A DNA stretch of 45,664 nt, from positions 1-45,664 of the forward strand of contig CANRKJ010000017.1 in NCBI GenBank assembly GCA_947631185.1, written 5' to 3'. Position numbers and translations under genes: made by a program. This stretch comes from an uncultured Clostridia bacterium. GTDB taxonomy: Bacteria; Bacillota; Clostridia; TANB77; CAG-508. Shown here piece by piece: positions 23,155 to 32,110 of the stretch. The notes beneath the pieces are model-generated. The model made no database searches, had not been told where the DNA came from, and worked only from the letters and a program-made list of their open reading frames with translations. The stretch's first letter is position 1. Each line of letters opens with the position of its first letter.

Positions 23155-25131
23155 TTAATCAGATAAATTAAAATCTTTATCTATTTTAAAACTATAGTTT
23201 CCTATTTTAATTATGGCAATTTTATCACTAACAGTAACTTCTATTTCATATCCATCTATCACTAAATTCTTTAAATCTTGAAGCGTATATTCCCTTCCTT
23301 CATTTTGAGCTTTTCCCATTTCATTGCTAATATTTTCTATTAAGATATCAATAATTTGATTTTTTTCATTTTCATTTTCTGATTCTACATTTTCTTGTTC
23401 ATTACTCTGCAATATTTTATCAGAATTATTAGTTTTTATTATATTTAATTTTGAGATTTTATCATTATATAAATTATCTATCTGAGAATTTAAATTGTTA
23501 ATCAAATAATAAAAATTATTATCTTCTAAATCATCTAATAATAATGTATTATCAGAATTAATCTCATACACATCTTGATGTAAAAAATTTAATTCATTAG
23601 AAATATCACATGAAAATTTTTCTTCTTTTCCACTATATGAAAACTCAAAATTATTATTAAACTTATTTGAATTTACAGTTCCTTCTATATTGGATTTAAT
23701 TTCTATTTTACTAATAATTTGATAATCATTTACTAATTCAATTTTAATAATATTATTATCAATAGCATTTGTTTTTGTCCTATTAAATGTTATAGTATAT
23801 CCTCTATTTTTATTATCTTCTTCTTTTTCTAAAAATGTTATTATCGCTTGATATTTATTATCTTTTTCATTAATATAATCTATATCTATTTCAATTCTGT
23901 CTCCAAAAAGAAAACTAGTTTTAACTGTTCTATCATCAGAACAATAAGTAATTATTTCTATTTCACTATTATCATCAATTGTTTCGTTAAAATATTCACT
24001 TAAATACTCAAAAATTGAATTTAAATCATTTTTAACCTCATCTTCATTTGAATAAAAGCTTAGGCCTGTACATGCAGAAAACATACACTTAACACCATTA
24101 ATAATATTATCATAATTTTTTAAGTTTTCTATTTTATTATTACTATTTTCTAACTCTACTAATAATTTTGATAAAACATCGCTTTCACTTATTGAATCTG
24201 TAGAATATGTCTTTGAAGTTGAGTCTAAATTTTCTCTAGAATCAGATTCTTCTCTTAATGCATGTATTTCTTCCTCTTCCTCTATAACCAAATTATTAAT
24301 GTCTACATTAGATTTAAAATCATCTATTTCATTTTTAGTAACTTCTTCATTGCATAACATCTTATTTATCAAGTCTTCATCTTCTACTATCATATTAGTT
24401 AATACTGAATACACATTTAAAAATTCTTGCTTTGTAATTATTAGAGAATATTTATTTGCATTTACTTCTACATTTCCATTATCCTGTTTTAAAATAACAT
24501 TTTCTTCTTCAACAAATTTATTTGATTTTATATATTTTTCTATATTTGATAAATAATCATTATTAGATTTAGAAAATATACTATTTCCATTTGTTTTTAA
24601 ATCTTTAAAAATATTATAATTTTCTAAATTATTATAAAATATATTAATATTTGGATTTATTTTCTCAAAAATTCTTTTTGCATTTTCCTTTTTTATTCCT
24701 ACATAATTATTTAAAACATCTTGATTTTTTACTCCTATATATTTTTCATTTTGAATTATATCTAAATTAAATAATTCATTATTAGAATAATCAAAACTTA
24801 TAATATTTTTTTGATTAGAATTATTTGATTGCAAATCAGATTCAATAGTAAATTTATCTATATCAATATTATAGTTATTTTTAAAAGAATTAGAAAATTC
24901 TATTTTTGTTTTGGAATTATAATTTTCAGAATTTATTTTATTTATAATATTTTCCTCTAAAGAATAATCAAATAATTTTTCAAAATTATTTCCTAATATA
25001 TATTTATAAAAATTACTCCTTATTTCTTTATTTTGCTCTTTTTGATATAAACTATATCCCAAAGATGCTATACCTAATAGTGCTAATATAATAAATAATA
25101 TAATCAATAATCTTATTACGATTTTTTTCAT
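23155..25131 (-). CDS. Hypothetical membrane-anchored Asn-rich exported protein
   Basis: A 658-residue protein with one N-terminal hydrophobic segment (about residues 5-27) after a short basic start (MKKIVIRLL), and no lipobox Cys. It is therefore probably a membrane-anchored extracytoplasmic protein. The remainder is very rich in Asn, Asp, Glu, Ile and Ser. An acidic linker at about residues 280-315 (VIEEEEEIHALREESDSREN) divides two predicted beta-rich halves. Two Cys near residue 350 (KCMFSACTG) might be surface thiols. I do not recognise the family. It lies between the coiled-coil operon and sigK, with a 430-base gap upstream, and is probably transcribed alone. Confidence 0.8.
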   Translation of the reverse strand: MKKIVIRLLIILFIILALLGIASLGYSLYQKEQNKEIRSNFYKYILGNNFEKLFDYSLEENIINKINSENYNSKTKIEFSNSFKNNYNIDIDKFTIESDLQSNNSNQKNIISFDYSNNELFNLDIIQNEKYIGVKNQDVLNNYVGIKKENAKRIFEKINPNINIFYNNLENYNIFKDLKTNGNSIFSKSNNDYLSNIEKYIKSNKFVEEENVILKQDNGNVEVNANKYSLIITKQEFLNVYSVLTNMIVEDEDLINKMLCNEEVTKNEIDDFKSNVDINNLVIEEEEEIHALREESDSRENLDSTSKTYSTDSISESDVLSKLLVELENSNNKIENLKNYDNIINGVKCMFSACTGLSFYSNEDEVKNDLNSIFEYLSEYFNETIDDNSEIEIITYCSDDRTVKTSFLFGDRIEIDIDYINEKDNKYQAIITFLEKEEDNKNRGYTITFNRTKTNAIDNNIIKIELVNDYQIISKIEIKSNIEGTVNSNKFNNNFEFSYSGKEEKFSCDISNELNFLHQDVYEINSDNTLLLDDLEDNNFYYLINNLNSQIDNLYNDKISKLNIIKTNNSDKILQSNEQENVESENENEKNQIIDILIENISNEMGKAQNEGREYTLQDLKNLVIDGYEIEVTVSDKIAIIKIGNYSFKIDKDFNLSD

Positions 25132-25524
25132 AAATAATATTTCATTCCTTCCTAAGATATAAATCTAGTTGAAAAAGAATTAAATTTTAGTTAATGAAAC
25201 AAACTTAAAATCCATAAAACGTACTTTGGGTACGTTGATAAAATTTTAAATGAAGTTTGCCACCGCACAATGCCAAAATTGTAATTGTTTTTCCACCTTT
25301 CATACATTATTATAAATGAATTATGTAATAAAACATTTATACTATATAAAATTTTACACTATATTTTTTTTTTTAACAATATTTACACAAATTTTATTTA
25401 TAATTTTAAAACTATATTATATTTTTATAATAAAACAAATTATATTTATTGCAAAGTCGGGATTCGTTATTGCTTTCATTACAAAATCTCTTTAGAAATC
25501 TTTTTTGAATTTTAGATAAAGTAC
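25132..25524. other. Gene-free region upstream of the exported protein
   Basis: No credible coding frame is seen; short plus-strand frames here are AT-run artefacts. It holds a small hairpin AACGTAC-TTTGG-GTACGTT at 25219-25237, a very AT-rich stretch at 25300-25450 that probably contains the promoter of the exported protein, and leads into palindrome copy g at sigK. Confidence 0.5.
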
Positions 25525-25560
25525 TTATATAATAGGAAAGTTTTAAGAGCTTTCCTATTA
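25525..25560. repeat. Dispersed AT-rich palindrome, copy g
   Basis: TAATAGGAAAG and CTTTCCTATTA pair perfectly around a 9-base loop, and the left arm extends to TTATA. The right arm abuts the sigK stop codon (25561), so this copy follows a gene end directly, with no separate terminator hairpin. Confidence 0.8.
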
Positions 25561-26256
25561 TCATTCTTCCAACTCCTTAGCCAATTTTTCAATAGCTTTC
25601 GTTTCAATTCTCGAAACATAAGATCTACTTATATTTAATTTTTTTGCAATTTCTCTTTGAGTTTTTGGTTTATCTCCATTAAGTCCAAATCTCAATTCAA
25701 TAATATTTTTCTCTCTATCTAATAATACTTTTTTCATTTTATTATATAACTCACTAATTTTAAACCTTAAATCTACTACATCTTCAACATTTCTTTCATC
25801 AGTTTCTATTACTTCCTGTAATGTTACGACATTATCATCTTTATCTTTCCCTATTGGCTCATTTAAAAACACTTCACTATTTAATTTTTTAGTACTTCTT
25901 AAATACATCAAAATTTCATTATCTATACATCTAGCTACATATGTAGCTAATTTTATATTTTTTTCTATATTAAAACTATTTATTCCTTTTATTAAACCAA
26001 TAGTTCCAATAGATATTAAATCATCTTGTTCTACATTCGTATTAGAATATTTTTTACAAACATGTGCTACTAAGCGCAAATTTCTTTCTATTAAAATATT
26101 TTTAGCTTCTTTATCACCTTGACTTAATCTCTCTAAATATCTCTTTTCTTCTTCTGTAGATAATGGTTCTGGAAATAAGCCAGAATTTTGTATATAACCA
26201 ATTCCAATAATGGCATACTCAAAAAAATTTATCAAACCTGCAAAAGATATAATCAT
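25561..26256 (-). CDS. sigK: Sporulation sigma factor SigK (pro-form)
   Basis: A 231-residue sigma-70 family factor of late mother-cell sporulation type. Hallmarks are PLSTEEEKRYLERLSQGD, ARNLRLVAH-type region 2.1 (NLRLVAHVCKKYSNT), DLISIGTIGLIKGINSF (region 2.3/2.4) and TQREIAKKLNISRSYVSRIE (region 4 HTH). A hydrophobic N-terminal pro-sequence of about 20 residues (MIISFAGLINFFEYAIIGIG) fits membrane-tethered pro-SigK. The ATG at 26256 gives the same distance to the PLS motif as in Bacillus. The gene is uninterrupted, so no skin-like element is present here. It stops right at palindrome g. Confidence 0.93.
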   Translation of the reverse strand: MIISFAGLINFFEYAIIGIGYIQNSGLFPEPLSTEEEKRYLERLSQGDKEAKNILIERNLRLVAHVCKKYSNTNVEQDDLISIGTIGLIKGINSFNIEKNIKLATYVARCIDNEILMYLRSTKKLNSEVFLNEPIGKDKDDNVVTLQEVIETDERNVEDVVDLRFKISELYNKMKKVLLDREKNIIELRFGLNGDKPKTQREIAKKLNISRSYVSRIETKAIEKLAKELEE

Positions 26257-26346
26257 TATGTAAAAAACCTCCATAAATCTTTTATACTTTAGCTTATGTT
26301 TGAAAATTCAATTTGTGCCTGACTATATAAAAGTTTTTTATATAAA

Positions 26347-27978
26347 TTAAGCTACTTTATAATTTCTAAGTTCTTTTGCATGTTTTAAAGAAATTTCGTT
26401 TATTATTCCAGTAGATATTCTTGCAATTTCTTCTAAAGTTTCTTCTTCATTTAATGTTTTTATTTTTGTACTGGTTTTGTTATTTTTAACTTCTTTACAA
26501 ATATAATAATTATAATCTCCTCTTGCTGCAATACTAGCTAAATGTGTTACGCAAATTACCTGATGAGTTTTAGAGATTTGTTTTATTTTTTCTCCACATT
26601 TTACTCCTGCATTTCCACTTATTCCTGTATCAATTTCATCAAAAATTAATATTGGAACTTTATCTACTTCTGCAAGTACATTTTTTAATACAAGCATAAA
26701 TCTAGACATTTCACCACCAGAAGCTATTTTAGCAAGTGATTTTTTTTCTTCCCCTATATTTGTACTAATCATAAATTCTACCTTATCTAAACCATTACTA
26801 TTAAATTTTGTACTTTCATTCATTTCAATGCATACTTCAAATGTTGAATTCTGCATTTCAACATCAGCTAACTCTTTATTTACTTTTTGAGAAAGTGCTA
26901 TTCCATATTTTGTTCTAATATTATTCATTATTTTCGCTTTATTTTCCATAGAAATAACTAAATCATTCAAAATTGTTTTTAATTTCAATATATACTCATC
27001 TAAATTTTCTATTTCATTTTTTTCTTTTACTATTTTCTCTTTATAATCTAAAATTTCTTTTATAGAATTTCCATATTTTCTTTTCAGATTTTTTATTAAA
27101 TCTAATCTATCTTCTATTTCATTTAATTCGTTTTCATCAAAATTATCTTCATTTACAAAACTCGAAATATCTCTACTAGCTTCTTCTATTTCATAAAACG
27201 CATTTTTTAAATTCTCTGTAACAGTTTTATACTCTTCTTTCAATTCCTCTATTCTTTCTAAATCTCTTATAGAAATCTCTAATCCTTCAATAACCGAATT
27301 GTTAAGATAATTATTTGCTTCTTTTAAATTAGAACTTATCTTTTCAAAAGACATTATTACTTTTCTTCTATCTTCCAATTTTTCCTCTTCGTCTAAATTT
27401 AAATTAGCTGTTTCGATTTCATTAATTTGATATTCTAATAAATCTAATTTTCTTTGTTTTTCTGTATCATTCCCGTAATTTTTAGCCAATTCTTTTTTTA
27501 TATTTATATATTTTTCATATAAAGCTTTATATTCTTCTTTTACAACCTTTATTTCATCACTAGCAAAATCATCCAATAATTCTATATGTGTAGATATATC
27601 TAGAATAGATTGATTATCATTTTGTCCATGAATATCTATTATATTTTTCATAAATTTTTTTAATTCACTAACTGTAACTAATCTTCCATTAATCTTGCAA
27701 GTATTTTTTCCAGCTATATTAATTTCTCTAGAAATCACGATATTATCATCTTCATAACCTGATTTTGGTAGGTATAAAGACATTTCCACAAAAGATATAC
27801 TCTCTCCACTCCTAATCATTTCTTTTGAAAATCTACCTCCTGCAAGAATACACAAAGAATCAATTATAAGGGTTTTACCTGCTCCAGTTTCTCCTGTTAA
27901 TACATTAAAACCATTATTTAAATTTATTGTAATCTCATCTATTATTCCTATATTTTTTATATGTAATGTTGATATCAT
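26347..27978 (-). CDS. recN: DNA repair ATPase RecN
   Basis: A 543-residue SMC-like ATPase acting early at double-strand breaks. Walker A GETGAGKTLIIDSL is at residues 31-44, and a long coiled coil runs from about 150 to 370. The signature ASGGEMSRFMLVLK and Walker B VPILIFDEIDTGISG follow, and the terminal ABC half has HQVICVTHLASIAA. The length is typical. The AGGAGGT ribosome site is close to the ATG. The promoter overlaps a LexA-like site, which suggests SOS control. It precedes sigK on the same strand with a 90-base gap. Confidence 0.96.
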   Translation of the reverse strand: MISTLHIKNIGIIDEITINLNNGFNVLTGETGAGKTLIIDSLCILAGGRFSKEMIRSGESISFVEMSLYLPKSGYEDDNIVISREINIAGKNTCKINGRLVTVSELKKFMKNIIDIHGQNDNQSILDISTHIELLDDFASDEIKVVKEEYKALYEKYINIKKELAKNYGNDTEKQRKLDLLEYQINEIETANLNLDEEEKLEDRRKVIMSFEKISSNLKEANNYLNNSVIEGLEISIRDLERIEELKEEYKTVTENLKNAFYEIEEASRDISSFVNEDNFDENELNEIEDRLDLIKNLKRKYGNSIKEILDYKEKIVKEKNEIENLDEYILKLKTILNDLVISMENKAKIMNNIRTKYGIALSQKVNKELADVEMQNSTFEVCIEMNESTKFNSNGLDKVEFMISTNIGEEKKSLAKIASGGEMSRFMLVLKNVLAEVDKVPILIFDEIDTGISGNAGVKCGEKIKQISKTHQVICVTHLASIAARGDYNYYICKEVKNNKTSTKIKTLNEEETLEEIARISTGIINEISLKHAKELRNYKVA

Positions 27979-28013
27979 ATTTACCTCCTACCAAACATTT
28001 ATTTGTTGAATAT

Positions 28014-28052
28014 ATTATATATCATTTTTATATTTTGTCAATACATTTGTTC
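28014..28052 (-). promoter_or_regulatory. recN promoter with LexA-like half-conserved box
   Basis: TTGACA (28036-28041) and TATAAT (28014-28019) are 16 bases apart. Abutting the -35 is CGAACAAATGTAT on the minus strand, matching the Firmicutes LexA pattern GAAC-N4-GTTT/C at 7 of 8 positions. Confidence 0.6.
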
Positions 28053-28162
28053 GCTTTTATTAAAAAAATTAACATTAACTTGTTAGTGCTTCCAAAATAA
28101 TAAAATTAATTGTAAAGTACACGATTTTGTATAAATTTTTCTATGGAATATTTTATATTATA

Positions 28163-28193
28163 TAAAAAAAGAATATTTATGTTTAATAAATAC
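28163..28193 (-). terminator. Weak terminator downstream of rsuA
   Basis: On the minus strand a 7-bp stem TATTTAT / ATAAATA is followed by TTTTTTTATATAATA. That T-tract leads into a degenerate copy of the palindrome sequence. Confidence 0.5.
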
Positions 28194-28197
28194 CCTT

Positions 28198-28899
28198 TTA
28201 ATTATCTAATATTTTTATTAGTTCTAAATTTGTTAATGTTCTAACTTGCCCTTCTACTAAATCATCTGGCAAAATAAAATTTCCAATTTTTATCCTTTTT
28301 AATTCTAAAACTTTGGCACCCACACAACCAAACATTCTTTTAATCTGATGATATCTTCCTTCACTAATTGTAACTAATGCTGTATTTTTTCCTGTAATTT
28401 CTAATAATGCTGGCTCACATTTTCCGTCATTTAATTCTATTCCGCTTTTAAATTTTTTTATCATATTTTCAGTTAGTTCTATATCAGTTAATACTTCGTA
28501 AACCTTTTTTATATGTTTTTTTGGAGAAGTAATGTTATGAGCAAAATTCCCATCATCTGTTAATAATAGCAAACCTGTTGTATCTTTATCCAACCTACCT
28601 ACTGGAAAAATATTTCTACTTAAATACTTTTCTGGAATTAAATCAATTACTGTTAAATCTTTTTTATCTTTTATTGCAGATACATATCCTTTTGGCTTAT
28701 TTAAAACTAAGTATATATTCTGAACTACTTCTAAAATCTCATTGTCTATCAATATACTTGTATTTTTGGGGTCTATCTTTATATCAGACTTATTAACTAA
28801 TATTCCATTAACCTTAATTCTTCTCTCATTAACTAATTTTTTTACATCTTTTCTAGAGAATTCAGTTTGTGAAGAAATTACTTTATCTAATCTATCCAA
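28198..28899 (-). CDS. rsuA: RsuA-family 16S rRNA pseudouridine synthase
   Basis: A 233-residue enzyme. The S4 domain at residues 1-50 (RLDKVISSQTEFSRKDVKKL) is followed by NKPKGYVSAIKD and the catalytic motif VGRLDKDTTGLLLLTDDG (Asp near residue 103). A third motif is SEGRYHQIKRMFGCVGAKVL. This order and length match RsuA, which makes pseudouridine 516 in 16S rRNA. The start is TTG with GAAAGGAG 6 bases upstream. Unlike the rluB gene at 9785-10505, this paralogue is intact. It follows trhA after about 48 bases. Confidence 0.92.
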   Translation of the reverse strand: MDRLDKVISSQTEFSRKDVKKLVNERRIKVNGILVNKSDIKIDPKNTSILIDNEILEVVQNIYLVLNKPKGYVSAIKDKKDLTVIDLIPEKYLSRNIFPVGRLDKDTTGLLLLTDDGNFAHNITSPKKHIKKVYEVLTDIELTENMIKKFKSGIELNDGKCEPALLEITGKNTALVTISEGRYHQIKRMFGCVGAKVLELKRIKIGNFILPDDLVEGQVRTLTNLELIKILDN

Positions 28900-28947
28900 T
28901 TTTTTCTCCTTTCAAAAAAGGATATGTCATTTACTTAATCTTAAAAT

Positions 28948-29622
28948 TTATACAACATATAACATTATACATAAAGCTTGAAGAAGAGTTCCTATTATAC
29001 AACATATATGAAAAATTGAATGCATCCATTTTTTCTTTTTTCCTAAACCATATAATCCAGCACCCAATGTATAAACTATTCCTCCTGAAAGTAATAATAT
29101 GAATCCAGGAATTCCGATAGCATCAATAACTACATTTATCTTTATTACTATACACCAACCCATTATCAAATAACAAATCATAGAAAATACTTTAAATTTT
29201 TTTAAATCTATTGCATTAAATATTATTCCTATAACTGCTAAACCCCATATAATACCAAAAATAGACCACCCAAAAGCTGTATTATATTCTCTTAATGTAC
29301 ATAAACAAAATGGTGTATAACTTCCTGCAATTAGTAAAAATATAGAGCAATGATCAAAAATTTGAAAAATTTTTTTTGCTTTTAATTCTGAATTAAGTCC
29401 ATGATATATACTTGACATTGTATATAATAATATGGTAGTAATTCCAAAAATACAACTTGATACAACTCCATATCCATTTCCATGTACACCTGAAAAAACC
29501 ACACATAAAACCAAAAATACAATTCCTAAAGCTCCACCTACAATATGTGAAACCATATTAAATACTTCTTCTCCCTTACTATATACTGGTAAGATTCTAT
29601 CACTTAATCTAGTTCTTTCCAT
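28948..29622 (-). CDS. trhA: TrhA/hemolysin III-family membrane protein (PAQR)
   Basis: A 224-residue protein with seven transmembrane segments. Family features are MVSHIVGGALGI near residue 23, MSSIYHGLNSELKAKKIFQI followed by DHCSIFLLIAGSYTPF near residues 70-105, and a C-terminal KWMHSIFHICCI. The His/Asp residues form the metal site in PAQR proteins. It is often annotated as hemolysin III; the bacterial members influence membrane energetics and lipid homeostasis rather than being proven toxins. It follows recO after 24 bases. Confidence 0.92.
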   Translation of the reverse strand: MERTRLSDRILPVYSKGEEVFNMVSHIVGGALGIVFLVLCVVFSGVHGNGYGVVSSCIFGITTILLYTMSSIYHGLNSELKAKKIFQIFDHCSIFLLIAGSYTPFCLCTLREYNTAFGWSIFGIIWGLAVIGIIFNAIDLKKFKVFSMICYLIMGWCIVIKINVVIDAIGIPGFILLLSGGIVYTLGAGLYGLGKKKKWMHSIFHICCIIGTLLQALCIMLYVV

Positions 29623-29646
29623 AATTTTTCCCTTCTAAATATATTT

Positions 29647-30351
29647 TTAAAAATCTAATTTATCCTCTAAATAAATTTTTGCTATAACATCTAATTCTTT
29701 TTGTACTGAATCCGAAACTTTAAATGAAAATATTTTTTTTGAATCTGCTTTTATTGAATATATAATAGAATTTCTTGTAGCTTCACTCATTTTAAAAGCT
29801 CCTGTATCTTGTTTACTACAAGTATCACACTTGAATCCATTATCCTTAAAACTAAAATAATTTAGATTTTCCTTGGTTTTACATGATACACATTCATTTA
29901 CATTTGGAGAAAATCCTAAAATTTTTGCTAATCTTAATTTAAAAACTGCTGTTACAAAATTTAAATCTTTATCTGTTTCTGATATTGTATATAAAGTATT
30001 TAAAAACAGTTTTAATGTATTATAGGAATTTTGATTTTCAGTTGTTACTTCTTTAATTATTTTAGTTATCTCTGCAACACACATAAGTTTGTCATAATCA
30101 GTTCTAATATTGTAAAAAACCTCTATTGGCTCACATGAATTTATTGTATATGTATCTGAACCTTTAAATAACATATACTCACCAAAGCATAAAAATTGAG
30201 TGCCAGCCATAAGCTGACTTTTAGGTCTTCTTGCACCTCTGGCACTACAACTAATCTTTCCCAGATTTGGAGTAAGCATTGTTAACATTTTATCAAAGTC
30301 TCCCATATTATTTTCAGCTATGATTATCCCATTTACTTTCAATGTTTTCAT
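29647..30351 (-). CDS. recO: DNA repair protein RecO
   Basis: A 234-residue recombination mediator that loads RecA with RecR and anneals SSB-coated ssDNA. The N-terminal OB-fold starts TLKVNGIIIAENNMGDFDKM and continues with KISCSARGARRPKSQL. The C-terminal helical domain contains a zinc-binding pair CVSCKTKEN and CDTCSKQD. The length is slightly short but complete. The start overlaps the end of yqzL by 38 bases in another frame, suggesting coupled translation. Confidence 0.94.
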   Translation of the reverse strand: MKTLKVNGIIIAENNMGDFDKMLTMLTPNLGKISCSARGARRPKSQLMAGTQFLCFGEYMLFKGSDTYTINSCEPIEVFYNIRTDYDKLMCVAEITKIIKEVTTENQNSYNTLKLFLNTLYTISETDKDLNFVTAVFKLRLAKILGFSPNVNECVSCKTKENLNYFSFKDNGFKCDTCSKQDTGAFKMSEATRNSIIYSIKADSKKIFSFKVSDSVQKELDVIAKIYLEDKLDF

Positions 30352-30460
30352 CTAACTTTACCTTTAAATCTTTTTCCAATCCTCTTATTTTACTTAATTC
30401 TATATAAGTATTTATATTTCCTGTCTTCTTAAATACATTCCAAGCTAAATCTTTAATCAT
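30314..30460 (-). CDS. yqzL: YqzL-like small protein
   Basis: A 48-residue frame with a strong AGGAGG ribosome site 5 bases before the ATG at 30460. The start MIKDLAWNVFKKTGNINTYI matches the short YqzL family pattern (WxxFxxTGxxxxY) known between era and recO in Firmicutes. It ends with TGA inside the recO coding region. The function of the family is unknown. The gene position (era-yqzL-recO) is the main support. Confidence 0.88.
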   Translation of the reverse strand: MIKDLAWNVFKKTGNINTYIELSKIRGLEKDLKVKLDENIESKWDNHS

Positions 30461-30522
30461 ATTAACCTCCTGAAATTTTAATTATTTTTATTTTCTGTAA
30501 AATTTCAGAATTTATACAAATT

Positions 30523-31425
30523 TTATTTTAACTTAAATCTATTTACTATATAATCATTTTCTTGCCAATCCTGTTTAACTTTAACCCAAACTTTAAGATT
30601 AACTTTGCATCCAAACATTTTTTCTAAATCTACCCTTGCACAACTAGAAATTTGTTTTAATTTTGTCCCACTTTTTCCTATTATTATTCCTTTATGAGAC
30701 TCTCTTAAACAATATATTGTTGCATCTATATCATATATATCTTCACCTTTAGATGTTTTTCTATCTTTAAATTTTTCAACTTCTACCAATATACCATGCG
30801 GAACTTCATCATTTAAAAATTTCAATGCCTTTTCTCTAATCTTTTCTTCTGCAAGTTGTCTAGCAGTCTGATCTGTGTATTCATCTTCATCATAATATTT
30901 TGGTCCTATTGGTAAAATCTTTTCAATTTCTTTTATTATTACATCACTATTATCTTTTAATGCTGAAATAGGTATAACAGAACTAAAATTATATTCTTTA
31001 CTATACAAATCAATAAGTTCTAATAATTTTTCTTTATTTACTAAATCAATTTTATTTATAACCAAGATACAAGGCTTTTTTAATTCAATTATTTTATCTA
31101 ATATAATTCTATCTCCCTTACCAATTTCCTTGCTAGTAGCTTCAATTACGAAAACAATACAATCAACTTCACTCATCATTGTAAAAGCTGTATCTACCAT
31201 TGTTTTACTAAGTTTTGTTTTTGGCCTATGAATTCCTGGAGTATCTGTTATAATTATTTGAGAATTTTCATTATTTATTATAGCTTTTATTGCAGTTCTG
31301 GTAGTTTGGGACTTATTTGCAGTTATTGCTACTTGTTCTTTAACCAAACTATTAAGTAATGTAGACTTTCCTACATTGGTTCTTCCTAATAATGAAACAA
31401 ATCCTGATTTAAATTCCTTTTCCAT
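30523..31425 (-). CDS. era: Ribosome assembly GTPase Era
   Basis: A 300-residue GTPase that binds the 16S rRNA 3' end and helps 30S maturation. G1 is GRTNVGKSTLLNSL (residues about 14-27), G3 ITDTPGIHRPKTKL and G4 VINKIDLVNK. A C-terminal KH domain carries KGIIIGKSGTKLKQISSCAR. All catalytic motifs are intact and the length is canonical. The gene begins 11 bases after the ybeY stop, forming ybeY-era-yqzL-recO, a standard Firmicutes order. Confidence 0.97.
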   Translation of the reverse strand: MEKEFKSGFVSLLGRTNVGKSTLLNSLVKEQVAITANKSQTTRTAIKAIINNENSQIIITDTPGIHRPKTKLSKTMVDTAFTMMSEVDCIVFVIEATSKEIGKGDRIILDKIIELKKPCILVINKIDLVNKEKLLELIDLYSKEYNFSSVIPISALKDNSDVIIKEIEKILPIGPKYYDEDEYTDQTARQLAEEKIREKALKFLNDEVPHGILVEVEKFKDRKTSKGEDIYDIDATIYCLRESHKGIIIGKSGTKLKQISSCARVDLEKMFGCKVNLKVWVKVKQDWQENDYIVNRFKLK

Positions 31426-31436
31426 ATAATTTATTC

Positions 31437-31913
31437 CTATCTTTTTAAATTTAATTTATTAAGTACATTCTCTTCTTTTTTTCTCATAATAACTTTATCT
31501 TCTTCTTTTATATGATCTTCTCCAATAATATGATAAAATCCATGTACAATCATATAAGCTAATTCTCTTTCAAAACTATGTCCATATTCTTTAGCTTGTT
31601 CTTTCACTCTCGGAATAGATATTACTATATCTCCTAAAACTTCCGGAATATTTCCTATATATTTATCTAAATTTTGGATTTCTTCTTTTTCAAACATTGG
31701 AAATGATAACACATCTGTTTCTTTATCTATATTTCTATATTTTTTATTTAATTCTCTGATTTCTTCTGAATTTGTTAATATTATACTCATATAAATATTT
31801 AAATTCTGTAAATTCTCTGTTTTAAAACATTCTTCTAATACATAATGTATTAATTTATTATATTCTACATTTTCTTCTATATTTCTAAATTCAATTTCAA
31901 AATATTTTTCCAT
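31437..31913 (-). CDS. ybeY: Endoribonuclease YbeY
   Basis: A 158-residue metalloprotein for 16S rRNA 3'-end maturation and ribosome quality control. The metal-binding motif HGFYHIIGEDH is near residue 127, as expected. Upstream LNKKYRNIDKETDVLSFPMF is the conserved strand with the DVLSFP core. The length is normal. The ATG has GGAGAT upstream. phoH, which usually precedes ybeY in Firmicutes, is missing here. Confidence 0.95.
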   Translation of the reverse strand: MEKYFEIEFRNIEENVEYNKLIHYVLEECFKTENLQNLNIYMSIILTNSEEIRELNKKYRNIDKETDVLSFPMFEKEEIQNLDKYIGNIPEVLGDIVISIPRVKEQAKEYGHSFERELAYMIVHGFYHIIGEDHIKEEDKVIMRKKEENVLNKLNLKR

Positions 31914-32043
31914 TTTATCTCCTTATATTATGAATTTTAATTACTATATTATAATTATATAAAACATATAAATTTTTGGTTTCTCCTTAATTGTTACAGA
32001 GAATTTTACTACTAATTTATAGCTAAACCTTTATATAATATTA

Positions 32044-32097
32044 AACAAGTAAAGCTCACTCCTAAGACTATTATTGTAGGAGCGAGCTTTACTTGTT
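32044..32097 (-). terminator. Long imperfect hairpin downstream of the helical protein gene
   Basis: A stem of about 20 bp with one mismatch runs from AACAAGTAAAGCTC to GAGCTTTACTTGTT, continued inward by ACTCCTA / TAGGAGC. It lies just after the stop of the 32111-33313 gene. The T-rich tract after it on the minus strand (TTTAATATT) is weak, so it may be an mRNA-end stabiliser as much as a terminator. Confidence 0.6.
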
Positions 32098-32110
32098 CGA
32101 ATTGAAATAA

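Noticed and set aside
25285-25515. Plus-strand frame of 76 codons in the gap upstream of the exported protein
   Set aside because: Composition is Phe/Tyr/Ile from AT runs, there is no ribosome site, and the frame runs into palindrome g.
25561-26256. sigK interrupted by a skin element
   Set aside because: The frame is continuous from pro-sequence to region 4.
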